The notes beneath the pieces are model-generated. The model was not told where the DNA came from. It made no database searches and was given only the letters and a program-made list of their open reading frames with translations. From an uncultured Ruminococcus sp. (GTDB taxonomy: Bacteria; Bacillota; Clostridia; Oscillospirales; Ruminococcaceae), in assembly GCA_947174085.1 (NCBI GenBank), contig CAMWHN010000121.1, forward strand, positions 1 to 6,809: a stretch of DNA of 6,809 nt, in the 5' to 3' direction. Position numbers and translations under genes: made by a program. Position 1 is the first letter of the stretch. Every line of letters begins with the position of its first letter. This document shows, one piece after another, positions 1-5,795 of the stretch.

Positions 1-91
1 CTTATAGATTATAATCAAAAAATTGTACAAAATCCACAAATAAAAACTTGATTGTTAGTCTAGTTTACGAATAGATTTTTAAAAAACTTTG

Positions 92-100
92 TGTTATAAT
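92..100 (+). promoter_or_regulatory. Extended -10 promoter of the hydCBA operon
   Basis: TGT-TATAAT is a perfect extended -10 element, with the TATAAT hexamer at 95-100. No good -35 hexamer lies at 16-18 bp, which is common for extended -10 promoters. Transcription would start near 107 and give a leader of about 150 nt before hydC. The -10 lies inside an 11-bp palindrome, GTTAT-A-ATAAC (93-103), which could serve as an operator. This is the best promoter candidate upstream of hydC, but a second promoter outside the window cannot be excluded. Confidence 0.65.
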
Positions 101-164
101 AACTATAAGCATGTTGGATTTTGCAATTTTATGTTTTTACAGCATGAAATACGCAAATATAAAA

Positions 165-194
165 CCGTGGCACACACGGAATGCTATTCGCATT
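165..194 (+). promoter_or_regulatory. Tandem small hairpins in the hydC leader
   Basis: Two perfect hairpins lie directly end to end in the predicted 5' untranslated region. CCGTG/CACGG (165-169/175-179) has loop GCACA, and AATGC/GCATT (180-184/190-194) has loop TATTC. Each has a 5-bp stem and a 5-nt loop, so they could stack coaxially. No poly-T tract follows immediately, so they are not a terminator. I recognise no riboswitch class. They may stabilise the mRNA or bind a regulator, which is inference. Confidence 0.4.
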
Positions 195-258
195 TGATGG
201 AAAATTTTTTAATTTAAAAAAATATTTCACAATGCAAAACAAAATAGGAGGTTTTTAA

Positions 259-750
259 ATGGCTACAAAAACAACTGTTCCGTTCAATGGCACTGCGGAA
301 CAAGAAGCAAAACTTCACGCAGTAATTGCCGAACACAAGGGCGACCCTGGTGCATTAATGCCTGTATTACAGCAAGCACAGGAAATTTATGGTTATCTGC
401 CAATCGAAGTGCAGAAAATTATTTCTGATGAAATGGAAATCCCGTTAGAAAAAATTTATGGTGTTGTAACATTCTATGCACAGTTCTCACTTTATCCAAA
501 GGGCAAGTATAATATTTCTGTCTGTCTTGGTACAGCTTGCTATGTAAAGGGTTCTGGCGATATTTATGACAAACTTCAAGAAATTCTTGGTATCGGTGAC
601 GGCGAATGCACACCAGACGGCAAATTTTCTTTAGAAGCATGTCGTTGTATTGGTGCGTGCGGTCTTGCACCTGTTTTGACAGTAAATGAAGATGTTTACG
701 GTCGTCTGACAACAAAAGATATAAAAAAAGTTCTTGATAAATACGAATAA
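259..750 (+). CDS. hydC: NADH-linked [FeFe] hydrogenase, NuoE-like subunit HydC
   Basis: Small thioredoxin-fold [2Fe-2S] subunit of the trimeric hydrogenase, homologous to complex I NuoE (24-kDa subunit). It partners the flavoprotein HydB in the cytoplasm. Residues 10-80 form the helical N-terminal part, and residues 85-160 the thioredoxin-like ferredoxin domain. The cluster ligands are visible as C89-x4-C94 and C130-x3-C134, the usual NuoE spacing. The length of 163 residues is normal for the family. The start is set by AGGAGG at 246-251, 7 nt before the ATG. It is the first gene of the unit, and hydB begins 24 nt downstream, so the two are surely cotranscribed. On sequence alone it could be a NuoE of another complex, but the hydB and hydA neighbours settle the assignment. 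Confidence 0.95.
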   Translation: MATKTTVPFNGTAEQEAKLHAVIAEHKGDPGALMPVLQQAQEIYGYLPIEVQKIISDEMEIPLEKIYGVVTFYAQFSLYPKGKYNISVCLGTACYVKGSGDIYDKLQEILGIGDGECTPDGKFSLEACRCIGACGLAPVLTVNEDVYGRLTTKDIKKVLDKYE

Positions 751-774
751 TTTACATACAAGGAGGATTCGCAA

Positions 775-2679
775 ATGAAGACATTGCAGGAAATTCAACA
801 GATTCGTGATGCCATGCATCCGGAACTGGAACTGCGTACAGAGGGTTCAAAAGAAGCTAATAGCAAATATGAAAAGCATGTGCTGATTTGTGCAGGTACT
901 GGCTGTACTTCTTCAGCGTCTTTGACAATTGCTGAAAAACTAGAAGAAGAACTTGCAAAAAATGGACTGACTGATAAAATTCAGGTCATTCGTACAGGCT
1001 GTTTTGGTCTGTGTGCTTTAGGTCCTATCATGATTGTATATCCAGAGGGTGCATTCTATTCCAGAATCGGCGCAAAGGACGTTAGCAAGATTGTAGAAGA
1101 ACATTTAATAAATGGCAATCCTGTAAAAGAATTGCTTTATGATGAAACTGTAACAGAAGATGGTATTAAATCTCTGAATGAAACAAGTTTCTATAAAAAA
1201 CAGCATCGTGTTGCTTTAAGAAACTGCGGTGTGATTAATCCAGAAAATATTGATGAATATATTGGCAAAGATGGCTATCAAGCTCTTGCTAAAGTCGTAA
1301 AAGAAATGTCTCCGGAAGATGTTATTCAAACAATTTTAGATTCCGGTTTAAGAGGCAGAGGCGGTGGCGGTTTCCCAACCGGTATGAAATGGAAACTTGC
1401 AAGAACTATCGTGCCAGATGCTGACCAGAAATATGTTTGCTGTAATGCTGACGAGGGTGACCCCGGTGCATTCATGGACAGAAGCGTTCTGGAAGGTGAC
1501 CCACATGTTGTACTGGAAGCTATGGCAATTGCTGGTTATGCTATCGGCGCAACACAGGGCTATATTTATGTTCGTGCAGAATATCCGATTGCTGTAGAAC
1601 GTTTGAAAATTGCCATTGCACAAGCCAGAGAATATGGCGTATTGGGCAAAAATATTTTCGATTCTGATTTCAGCTTTGATATTGATTTAAGATTAGGTGC
1701 AGGTGCATTTGTTTGCGGTGAGGAAACAGCTTTGATGACTTCTATTGAAGGCAACAGAGGTGAACCACGTCCAAGACCTCCATTCCCTGCTGAAAAAGGT
1801 TTATATCAAAAACCAACTATTTTAAATAACGTAGAAACTTATGCAAACGTACCACAGATTATTTTAAACGGCGCAAAATGGTTCGCAGATATGGGAACTG
1901 AAAAATCTAAAGGCTCTAAAGTATTTGCTTTAGGCGGTAAGATTAAAAATACTGGCTTAGTAGAAGTCCCAATGGGTACGACTTTGCGTGAAGTTATTGA
2001 AGAAATTGGTGGCGGTATTCCAAACGGCAAGAAATTTAAAGCTGCACAGACAGGTGGTCCTTCTGGTGGTTGTATTTCTCCAGAGAATTATGACGTTCCG
2101 ATTGATTATGATAATTTAATTGCCATTGGTTCTATGATGGGTTCTGGCGGTTTAATTGTCATGGACGAAGATAACTGTATGGTAGATATTGCAAAATTCT
2201 TCTTGGAATTTACAGTTGATGAATCCTGTGGTAAATGTACACCTTGCCGTATTGGTACAAAACGCATGTATGAAATGCTTGATAAAATTACCAAAGGGCA
2301 AGCAACTCTGGAAGATTTGGATAAATTAGAAGAACTTTGTTATTATATTAAAGCAAATTCTCTTTGCGGTCTCGGTCAAACAGCACCAAACCCTGTGCTT
2401 TCTACGCTCAAAAATTTCCGTAATGAATATGAAGCACATGTATTGGCGAAGAAATGCCCTGCTGGTGTGTGCAAAGATTTGATGATGTTTAATATTATTC
2501 CTGATAAATGCGTTGGCTGTGGTCTGTGTGCGAAAAACTGCCCTGTTCATGCAATTACACAAGGTGATTATATTGCACCAGGTAAAAAACGTGCGGCATT
2601 TATTATTGATACTGCAAAATGTATTAAATGCGGTGTCTGCATGGGCAATTGCAGACCAAATGCAATTACAAAAGGCTAA
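775..2679 (+). CDS. hydB: NADH-linked [FeFe] hydrogenase, flavoprotein subunit HydB
   Basis: NuoF-like subunit that binds NAD(H) and FMN and passes electrons through iron-sulfur clusters. In characterised HydABC enzymes it is the part that couples NADH with ferredoxin. Domains in order: an N-terminal thioredoxin-like [2Fe-2S] domain (about 35-125; C39, C44, C76, C80); the FMN/NADH-binding core with the glycine-rich loop RGRGGGGFPTG (193-203), the CNADEGDPGA motif (223-232) and GAGAFVCGEETA (308-319); a NuoF-type [4Fe-4S] site (C485, C488, C491, C531); a CPAGVC pair (C561, C566); and two C-terminal [4Fe-4S] ferredoxin motifs (C579, C582, C585, C589 and C616, C619, C622, C626). The 634-residue length and the extra N- and C-terminal domains fit HydB rather than plain NuoF. 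The start has AGGAGG at 761-766, 8 nt upstream. All expected ligands are present. Confidence 0.95.
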   Translation: MKTLQEIQQIRDAMHPELELRTEGSKEANSKYEKHVLICAGTGCTSSASLTIAEKLEEELAKNGLTDKIQVIRTGCFGLCALGPIMIVYPEGAFYSRIGAKDVSKIVEEHLINGNPVKELLYDETVTEDGIKSLNETSFYKKQHRVALRNCGVINPENIDEYIGKDGYQALAKVVKEMSPEDVIQTILDSGLRGRGGGGFPTGMKWKLARTIVPDADQKYVCCNADEGDPGAFMDRSVLEGDPHVVLEAMAIAGYAIGATQGYIYVRAEYPIAVERLKIAIAQAREYGVLGKNIFDSDFSFDIDLRLGAGAFVCGEETALMTSIEGNRGEPRPRPPFPAEKGLYQKPTILNNVETYANVPQIILNGAKWFADMGTEKSKGSKVFALGGKIKNTGLVEVPMGTTLREVIEEIGGGIPNGKKFKAAQTGGPSGGCISPENYDVPIDYDNLIAIGSMMGSGGLIVMDEDNCMVDIAKFFLEFTVDESCGKCTPCRIGTKRMYEMLDKITKGQATLEDLDKLEELCYYIKANSLCGLGQTAPNPVLSTLKNFRNEYEAHVLAKKCPAGVCKDLMMFNIIPDKCVGCGLCAKNCPVHAITQGDYIAPGKKRAAFIIDTAKCIKCGVCMGNCRPNAITKG

Positions 2680-2689
2680 TTAAAATTAA

Positions 2690-2820
2690 CTTAGTCAGAG
2701 ACTGACAAGACTTGATAATTACTAAAACTGCGGAAATGCCTTTGCTAGCTGAAATATTATAGCATAACAATAAGATAATACTTTGTAGGTGCAGTTTATC
2801 AAGACTTGTGCGAATTATCA
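2690..2820 (+). promoter_or_regulatory. Structured intergenic RNA element between hydB and hydA
   Basis: The 159-nt gap is rich in complementary segments. In one fold, the 3' strand 2787-2809 pairs almost without a break with upstream blocks: AGGT/GCCT (2738-2741), GCAGTTT/AAACTGC (2725-2731), ATCAAG/CTTGAT (2711-2716) and CTTGT/ACAAG (2705-2709). This leaves 5'-side bulges at 2717-2724 and 2732-2737 and one A-A mismatch. A TGCTA/TAGCA hairpin (2743-2747/2760-2764) caps it. In a rival fold, TGATAATT (2713-2720) pairs with AATTATCA (2813-2820), which ends 3-4 nt before the hydA ribosome binding site. A 5' hairpin, GTCAG/CTGAC (2694-2698/2702-2706), competes with the outer stem. There is no poly-T tract and no convincing promoter. 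The pairings are seen in the sequence; a function such as translation control or mRNA processing is inference. I recognise no known RNA family. Confidence 0.5.
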
Positions 2821-2838
2821 TGAAAGGAATAAATAACA

Positions 2839-4590
2839 ATGGCTGATATTAATATTAAAATTAACGGCATTCCAGTAACTGTTCCTAAGGGTACAACTGT
2901 TCTGGAAGCTGCACACATGGCAGGTGTAGATATTCCGACATTCTGCTATATGAAAGAAATTAACGAAATCGGCGCATGTCGTATCTGCATGGCTGAAATT
3001 AATGAGGGCAGAGGTCCTCGCTTAGTTGCATCTTGTGTCTATCCATTGGCTTTTGACGGCACAGAAATTATGACAAATTCTCCAAAAGTAATGGATTCCA
3101 GAAGAAAAACATTAGAATTGATTTTATCTACACATGAGAAAAAATGTTTGTCTTGTGTTAGAAGCGGTAACTGCGAATTGCAGACACTTTGCAATGAAAT
3201 GGGCATTGAACATGAAGAAGTCTATGAAGGCGAAAAGCATGTTTATGAAATTGATAATTCTGCTGTACACATGTACAGAGATAATAACAAGTGTATTTTG
3301 TGCCGCCGTTGTGTCGCTGTATGTTCTAAATGGCAAGGCATTGGCGTAATTGGCGCAAATGAACGTGGTTTCAAGACAAATATCGGCAGTGCGTTTGAAA
3401 TGGGTCTTGGTGAAACAAGCTGTGTTTCCTGCGGTCAGTGTATTGCTGTATGTCCTGTTGGCGCATTATCTGAAAAAGATTTCACAAACGAAGTATTTAA
3501 CGCAATTGCAGATAGTTCTAAACATGTGATAGTTCAGACAGCACCGGCTGTTCGTGCGGCATTGGGTGAAGAATTTGGTTATCCGATTGGCACAAACGTA
3601 GAAGGCAAAATGGTTGCTGCTTTGCGCAGATTGGGCTTTGATGATGTATTTGATACTGACTGGGGCGCAGATTTGACTATTATGGAAGAAGCAACAGAAT
3701 TTGTTGACCGTTTCAAGAACGGCGGTAAACTTCCAATGATGACTTCTTGTTCTCCTGGTTGGGTAAAATATTGTGAGCATTATTTCCCTGATTTACTGGA
3801 TAATTTGTCTTCCTGCAAGTCTCCGCATCAAATGGTTGGTGCAATGGCAAAGACTTATTATGCTGAAAAAATCGGCAAAAAACCAGAAGATATTATCGTT
3901 GTCAGCGTAATGCCTTGTACAGCGAAAAAATATGAGAGCCAACGTGATGACGAAAATGCCGCAGGCGTTCCAGATGTAGATTATGTTTTGACAACTCGTG
4001 AATTGGCTAGAATGATTCGCCGTGCAGGTCTGAAATTTACAGCTTTACCAGACGAAGATTTTGATAATCCATTAGGCTTGTCTTCTGGTGCAGGTGATAT
4101 TTTCGGTGCAACTGGTGGCGTTATGGAAGCTGCATTGCGTACAGCGTATTGCTGGCTGACTGGCAAGAATGACGAAGTTGTAGAATTTACACAAGTTCGT
4201 GGCACAGACGGCATTAAACGTGCTACTATTGATATTAACGGCACAGAAATTAAAGTCGCTGTTGCTTCTGGTCTTGCTAATGCAAGAGAATTGCTCAAGA
4301 AAGTACAAAGCGGTGAAGAAAAACTAGATTTCATTGAAATTATGGGTTGTCCTGGTGGTTGTGTCAACGGTGGCGGTCAGCCTCAACAACCAGCTAGTGT
4401 TCGTAATTTTGAAGACTTGCGTGAACTCCGTGCAAAAGCTTTGTATGACGAAGATGCAAATAAACAATTACGTTTATCTCATTTGAATACAGATATTCAG
4501 AAACTCTATGAAGAATATCTGCACAGACCAGGTGGTCATAAATCACACAAGACTTTGCATACAAGCTATGTAAAACGTTCTGTCAATTAA
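2839..4590 (+). CDS. hydA: [FeFe] hydrogenase catalytic subunit HydA (NADH-linked type)
   Basis: H2-forming and H2-oxidising subunit of the HydABC complex. Domains in order: plant-type [2Fe-2S] (C36, C47, C50, C66); His-ligated [4Fe-4S] (H99, C103, C106, C112); two [4Fe-4S] ferredoxin motifs (C152, C155, C158, C162 and C195, C198, C201, C205); the H-domain (about 230-520); and a small-subunit-like tail (about 525-583). L2 is MPCTAKKYE with C360. L3 is ExMxCxxGC with C504 and C508. The proton relay of clostridial CpI is intact as C304, E284, E287, R291 and S324. L1 reads TSCSPGW, so S305 sits at the position of ligand C300 in CpI. The 583 residues lack the extra C-terminal thioredoxin-like domain I recall in Thermotoga HydA. 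The start is preceded by a modest AAAGGA (2823-2828) at 10-nt spacing, weaker than those of hydC and hydB. It is the last gene of the unit. Confidence 0.95.
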   Translation: MADINIKINGIPVTVPKGTTVLEAAHMAGVDIPTFCYMKEINEIGACRICMAEINEGRGPRLVASCVYPLAFDGTEIMTNSPKVMDSRRKTLELILSTHEKKCLSCVRSGNCELQTLCNEMGIEHEEVYEGEKHVYEIDNSAVHMYRDNNKCILCRRCVAVCSKWQGIGVIGANERGFKTNIGSAFEMGLGETSCVSCGQCIAVCPVGALSEKDFTNEVFNAIADSSKHVIVQTAPAVRAALGEEFGYPIGTNVEGKMVAALRRLGFDDVFDTDWGADLTIMEEATEFVDRFKNGGKLPMMTSCSPGWVKYCEHYFPDLLDNLSSCKSPHQMVGAMAKTYYAEKIGKKPEDIIVVSVMPCTAKKYESQRDDENAAGVPDVDYVLTTRELARMIRRAGLKFTALPDEDFDNPLGLSSGAGDIFGATGGVMEAALRTAYCWLTGKNDEVVEFTQVRGTDGIKRATIDINGTEIKVAVASGLANARELLKKVQSGEEKLDFIEIMGCPGGCVNGGGQPQQPASVRNFEDLRELRAKALYDEDANKQLRLSHLNTDIQKLYEEYLHRPGGHKSHKTLHTSYVKRSVN

Positions 4591-4597
4591 AATCATG

Positions 4598-4634
4598 AAA
4601 AAGCTGTTATGTTATTCACATAACAGCTTTTTTT
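4598..4634 (+). terminator. Rho-independent terminator of hydCBA
   Basis: A perfect stem AAGCTGTTATG/CATAACAGCTT (4601-4611/4619-4629) with a 7-nt loop is extended by A-T pairs and followed by seven T (4628-4634). It starts about 8 nt after the hydA stop codon and closes the operon before the convergent genes. Confidence 0.93.
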
Positions 4635-4696
4635 AATCATTTATTATTTATCTCTAGTGATTCATTATCTAATATAACATGAGTTCGACAGAAACA

Positions 4697-4852
4697 ATCA
4701 GTCAAGAAGGGATAAAAAGTGTACTGGCATATTAAAAGCAGAAAAGATAGAGGGTTGTTTAGACAGCAAGACAGTATTTCACCACAATTATTGATTACAA
4801 GATGGAGCTTGAAGCCGTAAAACCACTCCATTGAGCTTTTTCCTCCTTTCTT
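4697..4852 (-). pseudogene. IS982-family transposase fragment (DDE domain)
   Basis: The minus strand encodes KSSMEWFYGFKLHLVIN, followed by NCGEILSC, closely matching the middle of IS982-type DDE transposases (KSSxGWFYGFKLHLVINxxGEIL). The expected continuation toward TPGNVDD is absent. The frame instead runs into a hydrophobic stretch ending QYTFYPFLTD, which resembles the family's C-terminal AYxFxPKKPS region. That suggests an internal deletion close to in frame. An AGGAGG (4842-4847) lies 10 nt before an ATG at 4829-4831, so a short peptide could be made, but it lacks the catalytic triad. The family has about 290 residues, so this is a non-functional relic. The first block is clear; the second is tentative. 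Confidence 0.65.
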
Positions 4853-4880
4853 TCTGTTACAATAGTTTGTGATTATTCTC

Positions 4881-4889
4881 ATTATAACA
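4881..4889 (-). promoter_or_regulatory. Extended -10 site inside the IS relic
   Basis: Read on the minus strand this is TGT-TATAAT, an extended -10 with the hexamer at 4881-4886. It has no good -35. It lies about 30 bp inside the element's right end and points into the transposase fragment, so it is probably the old transposase promoter. If active, its transcript would run toward the hydA terminator on the opposite strand. Confidence 0.4.
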
Positions 4890-4949
4890 GATTTTGGCGG
4901 ATTTTTCTATCTTTTTTTCATCGAACTCACGTTACTATATTATACTTCT

Positions 4950-5633
4950 TTAGTTGTGCATTCGTTTTAGTGTTTTCAGGTACTCTTTCTGTTCATCGCT
5001 GATACGATAGCTTTCCCTTGCCTTTTGAATTGTCTTGTTATGTGTCCATGTATCGAGCTGATTTTCCTCAATGATTCTGACAGCAGCATCATACTGTTTT
5101 GCAAGTGCCGTTGCAAAATACCATGCTCTCATCATGTTGACATAGTATTCTTCGCTCTGAACCTCTGCGACCAGATTCAGATATTCCAGCTTGAAATACT
5201 CGTCCAGATACCATCGCATCAGCATACCAATACCGAAACGAATTGTATACATCTTATCTGAAACAATCCATTTTCTGACTTCTTCTATCAGTCTGTCCGA
5301 ATATTTCCTGAAAATTTTCGGTCTGAGCTGGTCACATGTCGCCCAGTTATCGACATAAGGCAGAAATCTTGTCAGTTCTGCTATAGCTTTATCATAATCT
5401 TTCATTTCCGAAATCAAGAATGCATGGAGCTGATTTTCCTCAAAATACTGATGTGGCAGAGCTTTAAAAAATGCAGATACTTTCTCTGATTTCGCCAGTT
5501 CTTTGGCAAATTTTCGAAGTTCTGGCGTTCTGACACCAATGATAGAATCTTTGTCAATATTCGGAATCAATTTTGCATTGAAATCCCTATATTCCATGTC
5601 CTGCAGTGAAAGCAGTTTTTTCTGAATTGTCAT
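4950..5633 (-). CDS. AlkD-like DNA alkylation repair glycosylase
   Basis: HEAT-repeat DNA glycosylase of the AlkC/AlkD family, which in characterised members removes N3- and N7-alkylated purines from DNA without flipping the base. It acts on chromosomal DNA in the cytosol. The 227-residue all-helical protein shows GVRTPELR (33-40) and the W97-x3-D101 signature (DNWATCDQL), matching W109 and D113 of Bacillus cereus AlkD. R132 and W171 are the likely counterparts of R148 and W187, with the same 39-residue spacing. It is transcribed alone, convergent to hydCBA, from a consensus promoter at 5712-5740. The start MTIQKKLLSLQD is typical of clostridial homologues, although its AGGAGG lies 15 nt upstream. 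No hairpin terminator is visible downstream, so its transcript may run through the IS relic. The exact substrate is inferred from family. Confidence 0.88.
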   Translation of the reverse strand: MTIQKKLLSLQDMEYRDFNAKLIPNIDKDSIIGVRTPELRKFAKELAKSEKVSAFFKALPHQYFEENQLHAFLISEMKDYDKAIAELTRFLPYVDNWATCDQLRPKIFRKYSDRLIEEVRKWIVSDKMYTIRFGIGMLMRWYLDEYFKLEYLNLVAEVQSEEYYVNMMRAWYFATALAKQYDAAVRIIEENQLDTWTHNKTIQKARESYRISDEQKEYLKTLKRMHN

Positions 5634-5648
5634 AATATAAATAAACTC

Positions 5649-5654
5649 CCTCCT
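5649..5654 (-). promoter_or_regulatory. Distant ribosome binding site of the alkD-like gene
   Basis: AGGAGG on the minus strand lies 15 nt from the ATG at 5633, beyond the usual 5-10 nt. No in-frame ATG, GTG or TTG lies closer; the codons between include ATT, which is a rare start. Translation may be weak or begin at a non-standard codon a few residues upstream. Confidence 0.55.
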
Positions 5655-5711
5655 TTCATAAATTTTATGCCATACGATTCTTCACCATTTAAGACGATTT
5701 TAATTGATTTT

Positions 5712-5740
5712 ATTATATTGTATATTTTTAGATTTGTCAA
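5712..5740 (-). promoter_or_regulatory. Consensus sigma-70/SigA promoter of the alkD-like gene
   Basis: On the minus strand, TTGACA (5735-5740) and TATAAT (5712-5717) are both perfect and separated by 17 bp. The start would be near 5705, giving an untranslated leader of about 70 nt. It lies 20 bp beyond the terminator of the SH3-domain gene, so the two minus-strand genes are separate units. Confidence 0.9.
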
Positions 5741-5760
5741 GTGTCTTGCAAAAATCAAAC

Positions 5761-5791
5761 AAAAAACTGCTGAAAATTATCAGCAGTTTTT
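5761..5791 (-). terminator. Terminator of the SH3-domain gene (bidirectional)
   Basis: The perfect stem ACTGCTGA/TCAGCAGT (5766-5773/5780-5787) with a 6-nt loop is flanked by A and T runs on both sides. The minus strand ends in six T (5766-5761), just after the stop codon at 5796-5798. The plus strand also ends in a T run. Confidence 0.9.
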
Positions 5792-5795
5792 GAAA

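Larger units (their letters stand above)
4675..4934 (-). mobile_element. Internally deleted IS982-like insertion sequence relic
   Basis: An inverted repeat bounds this stretch: TAACATGAGTTCGA at 4675-4688, and TAACGTGAGTTCGA read on the other strand at 4921-4934 (13 of 14 match, with a 9-bp perfect core). An AT-rich TAATATA also lies near both outer ends. Between the repeats lie a promoter-like site, a ribosome binding site and a transposase fragment, all on the minus strand. Intact IS982 elements are about 1 kb, so some three quarters has been lost. I see no clear target duplication. It sits between two convergent units, where an insertion does least harm. The IS982 assignment rests on the remembered family pattern around GWFYGFKLHLVIN, and the repeats have not been compared with a reference. 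Confidence 0.6.

Noticed and set aside
52..70. Possible Rex operator upstream of hydC (TTGTTA at 52-57 followed by TTTACGA)
   Set aside because: The right half matches only 5 of 7 positions, and the spacer is one base too long for TTGTTAA-N4-TTAACAA. The palindrome at 93-103 likewise has 3 instead of 6 bases between GTTA and TAAC.
182..195. 14-nt sequence TGCTATTCGCATTT shared with 6629-6642
   Set aside because: The flanks do not match and only the hydC copy forms the full hairpin. In an AT-rich 6.8-kb window one such match can arise by chance.
2736..2762. Eight-codon reading frame (ATG to TAG) in the hydB-hydA gap
   Set aside because: It has no properly spaced ribosome binding site and is too short to support; chance is sufficient.
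2755..2779. Promoter for hydA in the gap (TATTAT, GATAAT)
   Set aside because: No -35 hexamer at suitable spacing and no extended -10; cotranscription with hydCB is simpler.
2680..2838. Group I intron remnant between hydB and hydA
   Set aside because: The gap is shorter than any functional group I intron and lies between genes rather than within one. The conserved core segments cannot be identified.
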